This document shows positions 16,332 through 24,893 of a stretch of 64,000 nt of DNA, in pieces; the stretch's first letter is position 1, and each line of letters opens with the position of its first letter. Origin of the DNA: Nocardioides sp. W7 (lineage in GTDB: Bacteria; Actinomycetota; Actinomycetes; Propionibacteriales; Nocardioidaceae); assembly GCF_022919075.1 (NCBI RefSeq), contig NZ_CP095078.1:4402001-4466000 (forward strand), in the 5' to 3' direction. Below the pieces are notes generated by a model that saw nothing but the letters and a program-made list of their open reading frames with translations, ran no database searches and was not told where the DNA came from. The position numbers and the translations under genes were made by a program.

Positions 16332-17516
16332 TCAGCTCTTCCGGTGGGGACTGACGACCAGCGTCGAGTGGAAGTCCAGGACTCCCCCGTTGCCGCTGAC
16401 CATGACGAGGTCGTGCTTGTCGACCTGGCGGTCTCCGCCCTGTCCTCGCGCCTGGATGACGGCTTCCGACAGCGGGGTCATCCCCCACATGTAGTACGAG
16501 GACAGCTCGCCGCCGCCGGTGTTGGTCGGGTGGCTGCCCCCGGGAGCGATCGCCCCGCTGGCGACGAACTCGCCACCCTCGCCCTTGGCGCAGAAGCCGT
16601 AGTCCTCCAGCGTGACGAGGGTCGTGTAGGTGAAGCAGTCGTAGAGCTCGCGGACGTCGATCTCGTCGACCTTCACCCCGGCCATCGCAAGGGCGCCGGC
16701 CCCGGACCGCGCAGCGCCGGTGACGAGCCCGAACTCGCTGTCGCGGCGGTTGACGTAGCCCGGGTGCGCCTGCCCCCAGCCCCACACGTGCACCGGGGGC
16801 TGCTGGAGCGCCTCGGCCCGCTCGGAGCTGGTCACGACGATGGCGACGGCTCCGTTGCTGACCAGGCAGCAGTCCAGCAGCCGCAGCGGGTCGGCGATCG
16901 TCCGCGACTCCTGGTGGTCGGCCAGGGTGATCGGCTCACGCATCTGGGCGTGGGGGTTCATCGCCGCCCACTGCCGCGCGGCGACCGCCACGGCCCCCAG
17001 CTGCTCGCTGGTCGTGCCGTAGGTCTCCATGTGGCGCCGCGCGGCGACGGCGTACCGCTCGGGGGCGGCCTGCAGGCCGGCCGCGAACTGGAGGGACTGG
17101 ACCCCCTCCATCGCGCGCTTCTGCCCGCCGTACGACGCCCCCGCCCGCTTGCCCTCGGTCAGCGGCGCGTCGGCGTAGACGCACGCCACCACGTCGGCCA
17201 TGCCGTTGGCGATCGCCATCGACGCGTACTGCACCATCTGCCCGGCGGAGGACCCGAAGCCCTGCATCGTCGCCAGCAACCGGGTGTCGCGCATCTGCAA
17301 CGTGGACTGCAGGCGCAGATCGGTGTCGTTCTTCACCCCCGGGTTGACCAGGAGCCCGTCGATGTCGGAGAGCGCCAGGCCGGCGTCTGCTGCGGCGAGC
17401 GTGATCGCCTCCACCGCGAAGTCGGTGGCGGACCTCCCGTAGACCTTGCCCATCTGGGTGATGCCGAGTCCCGCGATCGCGGTTCCCCCCGACGCCTCGT
17501 GCGTGATCACGCCCAT
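16332..17516 (-). CDS. thiolase-fold lipid-transfer/aldolase protein (Ltp2-like)
   Basis: A 394-aa SCP-x/thiolase-superfamily protein. The usual nucleophilic cysteine is absent: the region reads GFGSSAGQM at 86-93. The C-terminal thiolase GHP histidine segment is replaced by GGGELSSYYMWG at 334-345. Tyr292 (ELYDCF) and Tyr341/342 lie where the retro-aldolase Ltp2 of steroid side-chain degradation uses tyrosines. I therefore prefer a retro-aldolase that splits a tertiary 3-hydroxyacyl-CoA over a ketothiolase. Adjacent DUF35 and two MaoC genes match the ChsH1/ChsH2/Ltp2 gene set. The start overlaps the preceding MaoC stop by one base. Confidence 0.82.
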   Translation of the reverse strand: MGVITHEASGGTAIAGLGITQMGKVYGRSATDFAVEAITLAAADAGLALSDIDGLLVNPGVKNDTDLRLQSTLQMRDTRLLATMQGFGSSAGQMVQYASMAIANGMADVVACVYADAPLTEGKRAGASYGGQKRAMEGVQSLQFAAGLQAAPERYAVAARRHMETYGTTSEQLGAVAVAARQWAAMNPHAQMREPITLADHQESRTIADPLRLLDCCLVSNGAVAIVVTSSERAEALQQPPVHVWGWGQAHPGYVNRRDSEFGLVTGAARSGAGALAMAGVKVDEIDVRELYDCFTYTTLVTLEDYGFCAKGEGGEFVASGAIAPGGSHPTNTGGGELSSYYMWGMTPLSEAVIQARGQGGDRQVDKHDLVMVSGNGGVLDFHSTLVVSPHRKS

Positions 17517-17953
17517 CAGCTCTCCTCCTCGCGACGCGGCAGCGTCACCTCGACCAGCCCGGGCCCCACCGTGACGCCCTTCGAGTTCTCACACCTGATC
17601 GCGACCTCGACCACCCCGATCCCGTCCTCGACGCGGGTCGCGACGACCTCTGCGTGGACCGTGGTGGTGTCTCCCACGTGGTTGAACGCCCTCATCCGGA
17701 AGCCGCGGAGCGCACGGATCGTGCCCTGCGCCCCGATCCAGTCCCGCACGCACCGCTCCCACGTGCCCATCAGGAACGACGTGTTGGCGTACATCTCCTC
17801 CGCGCCGGTGCTGCGCGCGTACTCGGAGTTGTGGTGGATGGAGTTGAAGTCGCGGTTGGTGCCGGCGGCCATCACCAGCCGGTAGACCGTCAAGGGGTAG
17901 GCGACCGACGGCAGCTGCTCCCCCACGGTCACGTCCTCGAACCACCGGGTCAT
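17516..17953 (-). CDS. MaoC-like hydratase subunit (C-terminal type)
   Basis: A 145-aa hot-dog protein with a hydratase-2-like active-site motif, NRDFNSIHHN near 33-42, giving an Asp and His in the expected order. Together with the next upstream gene it should form a two-subunit enoyl-CoA hydratase, as ChsH1 and ChsH2 do in mycobacteria. Its ATG overlaps the upstream gene's stop (ATGA at 17950-17953), supporting equimolar synthesis. The likely product is the 3-hydroxyacyl-CoA cleaved by the thiolase-fold protein downstream. Confidence 0.85.
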   Translation of the reverse strand: MTRWFEDVTVGEQLPSVAYPLTVYRLVMAAGTNRDFNSIHHNSEYARSTGAEEMYANTSFLMGTWERCVRDWIGAQGTIRALRGFRMRAFNHVGDTTTVHAEVVATRVEDGIGVVEVAIRCENSKGVTVGPGLVEVTLPRREEES

Positions 17954-18585
17954 CGCGCCTCCTCCGTCCGGGCCGGTTCAACGGCACGGGGCACGTAGGC
18001 GTAGGTGCCGATGCGGATACGCGCCACCACCTCGGGCTCGGCACCACCGCGGTCGCTGACGACCTCGCTCTCCCAGGTCATGAACGCCCCGCGGCCCACC
18101 GAGGTCTCCTTCGGCTTGCACGACACCAGCGTCTTCCCGCGTCGCCCCAGCCGCTCGCCGGCGACCACGGGGCGGAGGAAGTCGAGCTCCACGTCGGTGC
18201 CGAAGAAGCCGGTCGTGCGCGGGCCGATCCCCAGCCCGCTGTCGTTGATCGCGCTGTGCACCGGCTGGGCGTCCCGGTCGTCGGAGTCGAAGAGCACCTG
18301 CCCCGGCTCCCAGGCCGCCGGCAGGGTCCAGGGCATCACGCCGGTGTATGGCATCGTCACGTCATCGAAGCCGCCCGCCCGGGCCGCCTCGTGGTCGGTG
18401 TGCAGGGCGCAGTCCAGCTCCAGCGGCTCCAGGTAGCGCCGGATCGCCCCGGCCTCCACCGGGTCGCCGCCCCAGGTCACCTCGCCGTCGAGGAAGTCGC
18501 GGCCGACCGCGTCGACGACCGGGCGCCACTCGTCCTGCCAGGTCTCGTCGCTCGTCGCCGTGCGGTCGGTCGGGGTCGGACTCAT
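17950..18585 (-). CDS. MaoC N-terminal-type hydratase subunit (FAS1-like dehydratase domain)
   Basis: A 211-aa hot-dog protein of the MaoC N-terminal dehydratase type. It has no complete Asp-His pair of its own, as expected for the structural half of a heterodimeric hydratase. Motifs are TMPYTGVMPWTLPAAWEPG near 75-93 and DVELDFLRPVVAGERL near 125-140. I chose the ATG at 18585, which overlaps the CoA-transferase stop (ATGA); an open frame further upstream only shadows that gene. It partners the 145-aa MaoC protein that follows. Confidence 0.82.
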   Translation of the reverse strand: MSPTPTDRTATSDETWQDEWRPVVDAVGRDFLDGEVTWGGDPVEAGAIRRYLEPLELDCALHTDHEAARAGGFDDVTMPYTGVMPWTLPAAWEPGQVLFDSDDRDAQPVHSAINDSGLGIGPRTTGFFGTDVELDFLRPVVAGERLGRRGKTLVSCKPKETSVGRGAFMTWESEVVSDRGGAEPEVVARIRIGTYAYVPRAVEPARTEEAR

Positions 18586-21101
18586 GCCAGCACTCCCTCG
18601 TCGGTCAGTGCTGCCACCCGTGCGGCGTCGTAGCCGAGCAGGGTGCGCAGCACGTGGTCGTTGTCCTGGCCCAGCGCGGGCGCCGCGCGACGCGGACCGC
18701 CCGGCGTCGCGGAGAGCTGCCAGCGGGGGCCCTCGGCGTACGTCGTGCCGTGCCGCTCGCTGGGGAGCGGCACGAGGTGGCCGCGGAAGACCAGCTGGGG
18801 GTCGTGCGTGAAGTCGGCGCTCGAGGAGGCCACGTGCGCCGGCACCCCCGCCTGCTGGAGCCGCCGCTCCGCCTCCCCGGCCGGCTGGCCCGCCGTCCAT
18901 GCCGCGACCGCGGCCTCCAGCTCCTCGCCGGCGGCCAGGCGTCCGCGGGCGTCGGCCAGGTCGGGACGGGAGGCCAGGTCGGGCCGCCCGATCACCTCGG
19001 CCAGGGCCAGCCAGTCCCGGTCGTCGCGCACCGCGACCGCGACGAACCGGTCGCGGCCATCCTCGGGCAGGCACGGGTGGACGCCGTGCGGGGCCATCGC
19101 GGCGTCGGTATTGCCCCGCCTGCCCGCCACCGTGCCGTCGTACGACGCGTGCGCGATCTGGGGGGCGAGGAAGTAGACACCGGCCTCGACCTGGCTGAGG
19201 TCGACGTAGCAGCCCTCCCCCGTCCGCCGGCGGCGCTCGAGGGCGGCCAGCAGCGCCGGCACGGCCAGCCTGGGGCCGACGTAGTCGGTGTACGGGCCGA
19301 AGGGCCCCAGCGGCAGCCGGTCGGGCCAGCCGACCAGGTGCTGGAACCCGCTGAGGGAGGACCCGACGTTGCCGTATCCCGCCAGCCGCGACCAGGGCCC
19401 GGACTGGCCGGCGATGGAGGTGCTGACCATGACCAGGTCGGGCCGGTCGGCGGAGAGGGTGGCGTGGTCCAGCCCCCACTTGGCCAACTGACCCGGCGAG
19501 AACGACTCGATGACCACGTCGGCCCACGCCACCAGGTCGCGAGCCACCGCCTGGCCCGCGGGTGACTTCAGGTCCAGGGTGACGCCCAGCTTGCCGGCGT
19601 TGCAGTTGCCGAAGAGAGCGGAGTTCTCCTTGTCCTGCTCGCCCCGGTGGAAGGGCTGCATGAGGCGCGCGGTCTCCACCCGGGTGCTCGACTCCACCCG
19701 GACCACCTCGGCGCCGAAGTCCGCCAGCTGGCGGCCGATCAACGGCCCGGCGACGACCCAGGAGAGGTCGAGCACCTTGAGCCCGGCGAGAGCCCCGTCG
19801 CCCGCGGGGAGGGGCGCAGCCGCGGCCGGGGACCCGGCCGTCAGGGGTCGGGCCTGCGGCGACCACTCGGTCAGCACCTCGTCCGTGTGCTCGCCCAGCT
19901 CGGGAGCACGGCGGCGCAGCGACGGCGAGACCCCGCCCGCGACGCGGGCCAGCACCCCGGGAACCCGGACCTCGACCCCGGCCACCTCGAGGGTCTGCCA
20001 GAAGCCGCGCTGGACCAGGTGGTCGCTGGCCAGCACGTCTCCGCTGTCGTAGATCGCCATCGCGAGCAACCGCCGGGCCAGGGAGGCCGCGACGACCTGC
20101 TCCTTGGTGCGGGTGAGCAGGAAGGCACGGACCGCGGCCCGGGCCCGGTCGAGGTCCTCGACGGTGAGCTCACCGTCGGTGAAGCGGTCCGGCACCGTGC
20201 GCCAGTCCCAGGCGGCGACGTCTGCCGGCAGCAGGGCGCCCTGCTCCGGACCACCGTGCTCCGCGACCCCGCCCTCCTCGGCGATCCATGCGAACAGGCG
20301 GTTGGTGAACGCGCCGGCGGCCGGCCCCATCGACAGGTGCAGCTCGACGATCCCGTCGGCGCAGTGCCACTTCTTCAGCGAGTTCGGGGTGGCGGCGCCG
20401 CTGCCGCTCTGGTCGGTCCGGCCGACGGGCTGCGTCTGCCACTCCGGGTTGGCGTCGCCGACGGCGGTGGCCAGCACCCTGGCCAGGGTCGCGGCCGCGG
20501 TGGAGACCTGGGCGGAGACGTCGACAACCTGGCCGTCACCCGTCCGGGCGCGCGCCAGCACCGCGGTCAGGGCCCCGGCGGCGGCGTCCGCCCCCGCGTG
20601 CAGGTAGGCCTGCGGCACGCTGATCCGCAACGGCGGCCGGTCGCCGTCGCGGTGCGGCTCGAGCGGGCCACCCGCGGCCCAGACGACGAGGTCGGTGTCG
20701 GCGTACGACGCCTTGGGCCCGTCCCAGCCGAATCCGCTGATCACCACGCAAACCAGTGCGGGGTCCTCGGCACGCAGCGTCCCGGGGTCCAGGCCCCGGT
20801 CCCGCAGCCACTGCGGCGCCATCGAGGTGACCACCACGTCCGCGGCGCGTGCGAGCCTCCGGAAGGAGTCCTGGCCCTCGGCGGTGTCGAGGTCCAGGCA
20901 GACGCCTCGCCGGTTCGCGCCGAACGTCTGCCAGACCAGGGAGACGTCACCGTCGTCCCCGACCAGTGGCGCAGCGCGGCGGCCGGTGGAGCCGGAGGGA
21001 GGCTCCACCTGCACCACGTCGGCGCCCAGGTCGGCCAGCACCCGGCCGCACAGCAGCCCGCGCTCGTCGGTGAGGTCGAGGACCTTGAGGTGTTCGATCA
21101 T
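18582..21101 (-). CDS. fused double CaiB/BaiF family III CoA-transferase (839 aa)
   Basis: Two complete family III CoA-transferase modules lie in one chain: about 1-400 (starting MIEHLKVLDLTDERGLLCG) and about 430-839 (starting LAGLKVLDLSWVVAGPLIG). Each keeps an aspartate at the catalytic-type position (VVDVSAQ in the first, YVDLSQV in the second). Single-domain relatives of about 400 aa form interlocked dimers, so this looks like a tandem fusion of such a dimer. It would move CoA between acyl-CoA and a free acid, or racemise an acyl-CoA. It heads the hydratase/aldolase genes and lies 69 bp after the ferredoxin gene. Confidence 0.88.
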   Translation of the reverse strand: MIEHLKVLDLTDERGLLCGRVLADLGADVVQVEPPSGSTGRRAAPLVGDDGDVSLVWQTFGANRRGVCLDLDTAEGQDSFRRLARAADVVVTSMAPQWLRDRGLDPGTLRAEDPALVCVVISGFGWDGPKASYADTDLVVWAAGGPLEPHRDGDRPPLRISVPQAYLHAGADAAAGALTAVLARARTGDGQVVDVSAQVSTAAATLARVLATAVGDANPEWQTQPVGRTDQSGSGAATPNSLKKWHCADGIVELHLSMGPAAGAFTNRLFAWIAEEGGVAEHGGPEQGALLPADVAAWDWRTVPDRFTDGELTVEDLDRARAAVRAFLLTRTKEQVVAASLARRLLAMAIYDSGDVLASDHLVQRGFWQTLEVAGVEVRVPGVLARVAGGVSPSLRRRAPELGEHTDEVLTEWSPQARPLTAGSPAAAAPLPAGDGALAGLKVLDLSWVVAGPLIGRQLADFGAEVVRVESSTRVETARLMQPFHRGEQDKENSALFGNCNAGKLGVTLDLKSPAGQAVARDLVAWADVVIESFSPGQLAKWGLDHATLSADRPDLVMVSTSIAGQSGPWSRLAGYGNVGSSLSGFQHLVGWPDRLPLGPFGPYTDYVGPRLAVPALLAALERRRRTGEGCYVDLSQVEAGVYFLAPQIAHASYDGTVAGRRGNTDAAMAPHGVHPCLPEDGRDRFVAVAVRDDRDWLALAEVIGRPDLASRPDLADARGRLAAGEELEAAVAAWTAGQPAGEAERRLQQAGVPAHVASSSADFTHDPQLVFRGHLVPLPSERHGTTYAEGPRWQLSATPGGPRRAAPALGQDNDHVLRTLLGYDAARVAALTDEGVLA

Positions 21102-21170
21102 GTCGTCAGCACGCGTCCTTCGGGCCGGGCCCCCGGCGACGCGTGGTCGGCGGGGGCGCCGAGCGGAACC

Positions 21171-21380
21171 TCAGGCCGGAGCCTGCTCGAGGAGGGCGAT
21201 GGCGCCTTCGGGGCAGGCGTCGGCGGCGTCCTGGGCCTCGCCGAGAAGGTCGTCGGGCACCTTCCAGCACTCGCCCTTCTGTGCGACGAACCCCTCCACG
21301 TCGTCCGAGAGCAGCTCGGGGGCTACGCCGTAGCAGCGTCCGTGGCCCATGCACTTGGCCTCATCGATGGAGATGTACAT
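21171..21380 (-). CDS. small P450-type ferredoxin
   Basis: A 69-aa single-cluster ferredoxin. The cluster motif is Cys10-x2-His13-x2-Cys16, with a distant Cys56-Pro: the CxxHxxC...CP variant seen in actinobacterial ferredoxins beside P450 genes, binding [3Fe-4S] or histidine-assisted [4Fe-4S]. Cys38 is probably not a ligand. It starts 1-2 nt after the P450 stop, so the pair is co-translated. It should pass electrons from a reductase, most likely the FAD protein at 30008, to one or both P450s. Confidence 0.92.
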   Translation of the reverse strand: MYISIDEAKCMGHGRCYGVAPELLSDDVEGFVAQKGECWKVPDDLLGEAQDAADACPEGAIALLEQAPA

Positions 21381-21381
21381 G

Positions 21382-22617
21382 TCAGACCTCCCACTCCAGC
21401 GGCAGGCTGGTCATCGTCAGCTGGCCGCCACGCTCGCGCAGTTCGGTCCCCTCGGCGATCCGGTACTCGGGGATCCGCTTGTGCCACTCCTCCAGCACCA
21501 CCTTGAGCTCCAGCCGGGCCAGGTGCATGCCCAGGCAGCGGTGCGGTCCACCGCCGAAGGCGAGGTGCTGGTTGGCACCGGCCCGGTCGAGGACGACCTT
21601 GTCGGGATCGGGGAACTTGCGGGGGTCCCGGTTGGCCTGGGCCACGCCCAGCCACACCACGTCGCCCTGCTCGAGCTCCAGCCCGTGGAAGTCGGCGGGC
21701 TCCTGGACCTCGCGCCCTGCCTGGATGACCAGCGGGAAGGTGCGCAGGAACTCCTCGACCGCGTTGGGGATGATGCTGGGGTCCTCGACGATCTTCCTCC
21801 GGTCCTCGGGGTTGCTCGCGAGGTGGGCGAAGATGAAGCCGAGCGCCGAGCGGGTGGTGTCGAGGCCGGCGAGCATGAGGGTCAGGCAGATCGTCCTGAT
21901 GTCCTCCTGGGAGATCGGCTCGTCGTCGATCCGGGCCGTGACCAGGCGCGAGACCATGTCGACGTCGGGGTCCAGCGGGTTCTCGCGGCGCTCGTTCACC
22001 GCCCGGTCGAAGTAGTCCATGATCTTCTTCTTCGACTCCTCAGCCCTCTCCGGTTGCCCGGCGAGGAGGGAGTTGAAGTAGTCCTCGGACCACTCCAGGA
22101 AGAACTCGCCGTCGCTCACCGGCAGACCGAGGAGCGCCAGGAAGAGGTCCGTGGGGTAGCGGATCGCGAACGCGGCGACGAAGTCGTCGGCGCCCTTGGG
22201 CTTCAGCTCCTCGATCAGCTCGATGCACCGCTCGGTCGCCATCTCCTCCATCCGCCGCACGGCGGCAGGGGCGAAATACTGGTTGAGGATGCGCCGCATC
22301 TTCACGTGCTCCTGGCCGTTGAGGTCCTGCGGGAGCAGGCGCTCGTTGGAGGAGCCGGGGCGCAGCGCCGAGCGGACCGCGGTGGTCCAGGTCGCGTGCT
22401 GCTGGAACCCCTCGCGCACGTCGTCGTAGCGCTGCAGCATGAAGAAGCCGCGGTCGGTGGTGTCGTTGAACAGGAAGCGGGACTTCTCGCGGTCCGGGTC
22501 CAGGAGGGCGTAGTGCCCGAAGACTTCGGTCTCCTGGGTGTAGTCCGTGTGGACGACGGGACAGCCCCGGTGGGACTGGCCCTGGTCCCGGTCGGCCTGG
22601 GTCGGTGTCTCAGTCAT
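21382..22617 (-). CDS. cytochrome P450, copy 1
   Basis: A soluble bacterial P450 of 411 aa. The oxygen-activating I-helix is AGLDTTRSAL, the ExxR motif is in VEEFLR, and the haem loop FGGGPHRCLG carries the axial Cys361. A TTG codon 24 nt upstream could extend the frame, but the ATG at 22617 gives the common N-terminus. It should hydroxylate an unactivated carbon of the growth substrate. It closely resembles the P450 at 31745 (shared IPNAVEE and GGQL...LPLEW ends), so they may act on successive or stereoisomeric substrates. It is followed directly by its ferredoxin. Confidence 0.93.
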   Translation of the reverse strand: MTETPTQADRDQGQSHRGCPVVHTDYTQETEVFGHYALLDPDREKSRFLFNDTTDRGFFMLQRYDDVREGFQQHATWTTAVRSALRPGSSNERLLPQDLNGQEHVKMRRILNQYFAPAAVRRMEEMATERCIELIEELKPKGADDFVAAFAIRYPTDLFLALLGLPVSDGEFFLEWSEDYFNSLLAGQPERAEESKKKIMDYFDRAVNERRENPLDPDVDMVSRLVTARIDDEPISQEDIRTICLTLMLAGLDTTRSALGFIFAHLASNPEDRRKIVEDPSIIPNAVEEFLRTFPLVIQAGREVQEPADFHGLELEQGDVVWLGVAQANRDPRKFPDPDKVVLDRAGANQHLAFGGGPHRCLGMHLARLELKVVLEEWHKRIPEYRIAEGTELRERGGQLTMTSLPLEWEV

Positions 22618-22653
22618 GGGATCTCTCTTCTCCGAGGGCAAGGGACGGCAGGG

Positions 22654-24204
22654 TCATTGCTCGCCGAGACTCGGCAGCCAGGTGGCGATCTCAGGGAAGA
22701 AGATCAGGATCACGGTGGTGATGATGGCCATCGGCATGAACCACCAGCAGGCCATGAACACGTCGTTCAGGGTGATCTTCTGGCCCTGGTTCACCTCGGG
22801 TTCCTTGGTGATGGTGTGGATGATGAAGGCCAGGATGCCCACCGGAGGCGTGACCACCGCGAGCTCGCCCATGAAGACCGCGAAGACGCCGTACCAGAGC
22901 AGCGAGATGTCCAGCGAGGCGAGCGTCGGGATCAGGATCGGGACGGTCAGCACCATCATCGGCAACGGCTCCATGAACGTGCCCAGGATGATGTAGACGA
23001 CCATCATCATCAGCAGGAACGAGACCCGACCCAGGTCCATGTGCTCGACCAGCTCGGCGAACCCGGTGCTGATCCCGGTCAGGGTGAACATCCGGGAGAG
23101 CGCCTCGACGCCCACGAGCATCAGGAAGATCGCGCCTACGCTGCTCACGGTGCCGACGGAGGCTTCGATGATGGCGCGCATGGCATTGCGCTTCTGCCAG
23201 ATCACGGTGACGAACAGCGAGAACAGGGCGGCCACGGCACCGGCCTCGGTGGCGGTGAACACGCCCGAGAACATCCCGTAGATGATTAGGCCCATGATCA
23301 GCGGCACCGGCCAGGTGTCCGCAACCGCCCTGAAGCGCATCTTCCAGGTGATGCCGTTCGCGTTCTCCTCACGCGTGTGCTCGGTCTCGACCGGGGCCCA
23401 CCTGCGCGCGAAGATCACGATCATGATCGTGAAGAGGATGGCGACCAGGATGCCCGGTCCGACACCGGCCAGCAGCTGGGGGCCGACCGGAACCTCGGCG
23501 ATGCCGGCATAGATGACGAGCATGATGCTGGGCGGGATCAGCTGACCCGGCAGACCGGCGACGATGACCGCGCCGACCGCGAGGCGCTTGTCGTAGCCCG
23601 CCTTGAGCATCTCGGGGATGCCGATGCGGGCGAGGGCGTAGGTGGTGCCGACCGAGGAGCCGCTCACCGCGGCCAACCCGGCGCCGGCGAGGTTGGTGCC
23701 GACCGCAAGGCCGCCGGGCAGCCAGCCCAGCCAGTACCTGGCGGCCTTGTAGAGGCTCTCGGTCAGACCGGCCTTCCACAGCATCAGCCCCATCAGGATG
23801 AACATCGGGACGACGCTGAGCGTCCAGTTGGCGATCTGGCCGTAGGCCAGGGTCGTCATCGTGCTCTCGACCAGACGCTCGCCCCGCATCGCGTACATGC
23901 CGAGCATCGCGGGGATCAGCATCGCGATCGCGATCGGCATCCGCAGGAAGATCAGTCCGAGCATCAGCACGCAGGCCGCGCCGCCGATCGCCTCGGGGAC
24001 GAGCGGCATGAACATGGCGATGGTGGACCCCACGAGCACCACCGCCGTGATGGCGAAGGCGATCCAGGAGCGCCGACCGTTGACCGGCCCGCCCACGTTC
24101 TCTGCCCTTGGCGCCGGGCTGCTCGGGGGCGGGGTGGCGGTCTGGGTCTGCATGCGGTCGTCTCCAACCCGGTCGTCTGGGGAGCGGGTGTCCACGGGGT
24201 TCAT
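22654..24204 (-). CDS. dctM: TRAP transporter large permease (DctM)
   Basis: A 516-aa integral membrane protein of the TRAP large-permease family with about 12-13 hydrophobic segments. Examples are AAVSGSSVGTTYALARIGIPEM near 215-235 and GELAVVTPPVGILAFI near the C-terminus. It drives uptake using an ion gradient with the small permease and a periplasmic-type binding lipoprotein. About 45 hydrophilic, Pro/Ser-rich residues precede the first helix, longer than usual. I chose the ATG at 24204, which overlaps the dctQ stop (ATGA); an internal ATG at codon 18 is the alternative. Confidence 0.9.
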   Translation of the reverse strand: MNPVDTRSPDDRVGDDRMQTQTATPPPSSPAPRAENVGGPVNGRRSWIAFAITAVVLVGSTIAMFMPLVPEAIGGAACVLMLGLIFLRMPIAIAMLIPAMLGMYAMRGERLVESTMTTLAYGQIANWTLSVVPMFILMGLMLWKAGLTESLYKAARYWLGWLPGGLAVGTNLAGAGLAAVSGSSVGTTYALARIGIPEMLKAGYDKRLAVGAVIVAGLPGQLIPPSIMLVIYAGIAEVPVGPQLLAGVGPGILVAILFTIMIVIFARRWAPVETEHTREENANGITWKMRFRAVADTWPVPLIMGLIIYGMFSGVFTATEAGAVAALFSLFVTVIWQKRNAMRAIIEASVGTVSSVGAIFLMLVGVEALSRMFTLTGISTGFAELVEHMDLGRVSFLLMMMVVYIILGTFMEPLPMMVLTVPILIPTLASLDISLLWYGVFAVFMGELAVVTPPVGILAFIIHTITKEPEVNQGQKITLNDVFMACWWFMPMAIITTVILIFFPEIATWLPSLGEQ

Positions 24205-24818
24205 CGGTCCCCTCCCGCCTTGTGGGAGTGGCCCAGGCGCACGGCGTCGTCGCGCGTCGCCTCGTCGCTGGCCAGGGCGTCCAGCACGGCCGCGTCGCCG
24301 ACGTCGCTCACGAAGTGGTCCTGCTCCGGGTGGAGCAGGGCCCTCCAGGCGGCCACGAGGAACTGGATGGTGAGGCTGCCGAAGGCCAGCGGGACCAGGA
24401 AGTAGGCGGGCCAGGCGATCAGGTCGCTGACGCCGGCCGTCTTGCCGATCTCCTTGGCGTGCATCGCCTCGCCCCACCCGAACCAGGCGAAGCCCGCGAC
24501 CACGACACTGCACAGCACGAAGACGAACGCGAGGACGAAGCGCTTGGTGACGGCCGGCAGCATCTCGAAGACCAGGTCGGCTGCGATGTGCTGCCCGCGG
24601 TGCTGGGCGGCGATGAAGCCGAGGAACGCGACGAGCGGGAGGTACCAGTACTCCACCATCTCGAGGGTGTTGTCGATGGGGCTGTCGAACCAGGTCCGCA
24701 TCACGGCGTTGGCGGTGACGTGGAGCATCATCAGGAAGGTGATGAGCACCGCCGGCACCTCGATGAGGAGCTCAAAGCCGCGAGAGGCGACCTTGGACTG
24801 CGTGGCGTTCTCGGCCAT
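24201..24818 (-). CDS. dctQ: TRAP transporter small permease (DctQ)
   Basis: A 205-aa membrane protein with four predicted helices, including VLITFLMMLHVTANAVM near 24-40 and VEYWYLPLVAFLGFIAAQHRGQH near 75-97 (the conserved DctQ block). A charged C-terminal tail of about 40 residues follows. It forms the membrane complex with DctM, to which it is coupled by ATGA overlap. A strong hairpin separates it from the upstream dctP gene. It is the only small permease in the window, so the three dctP products may share it. Confidence 0.9.
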   Translation of the reverse strand: MAENATQSKVASRGFELLIEVPAVLITFLMMLHVTANAVMRTWFDSPIDNTLEMVEYWYLPLVAFLGFIAAQHRGQHIAADLVFEMLPAVTKRFVLAFVFVLCSVVVAGFAWFGWGEAMHAKEIGKTAGVSDLIAWPAYFLVPLAFGSLTIQFLVAAWRALLHPEQDHFVSDVGDAAVLDALASDEATRDDAVRLGHSHKAGGDR

Positions 24819-24845
24819 GGCTTCCTCCGGTGGGTGGATGAGGGG

Positions 24846-24878
24846 CCGACTGCGGTCCGCGTGGCGGACCGCAGTCGG
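24846..24878 (-). terminator. 15-bp hairpin between dctP and dctQ
   Basis: A perfect 15-bp inverted repeat with a 3-nt loop (24846-24860 with 24864-24878) lies in the 75-bp gap after dctP. No T-tract follows on the minus strand, so partial termination or 3'-end stabilisation of dctP mRNA is more likely than full termination. That would give more binding protein than permease. Confidence 0.75.
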
Positions 24879-24893
24879 GGGTGTTGTGTGGTG

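Noticed and set aside
16332..18585. Thiolase plus MaoC genes as a plain beta-oxidation thiolase operon
   Set aside because: The catalytic Cys and His of thiolases are missing and a DUF35 partner is present, which favours the retro-aldolase reading.
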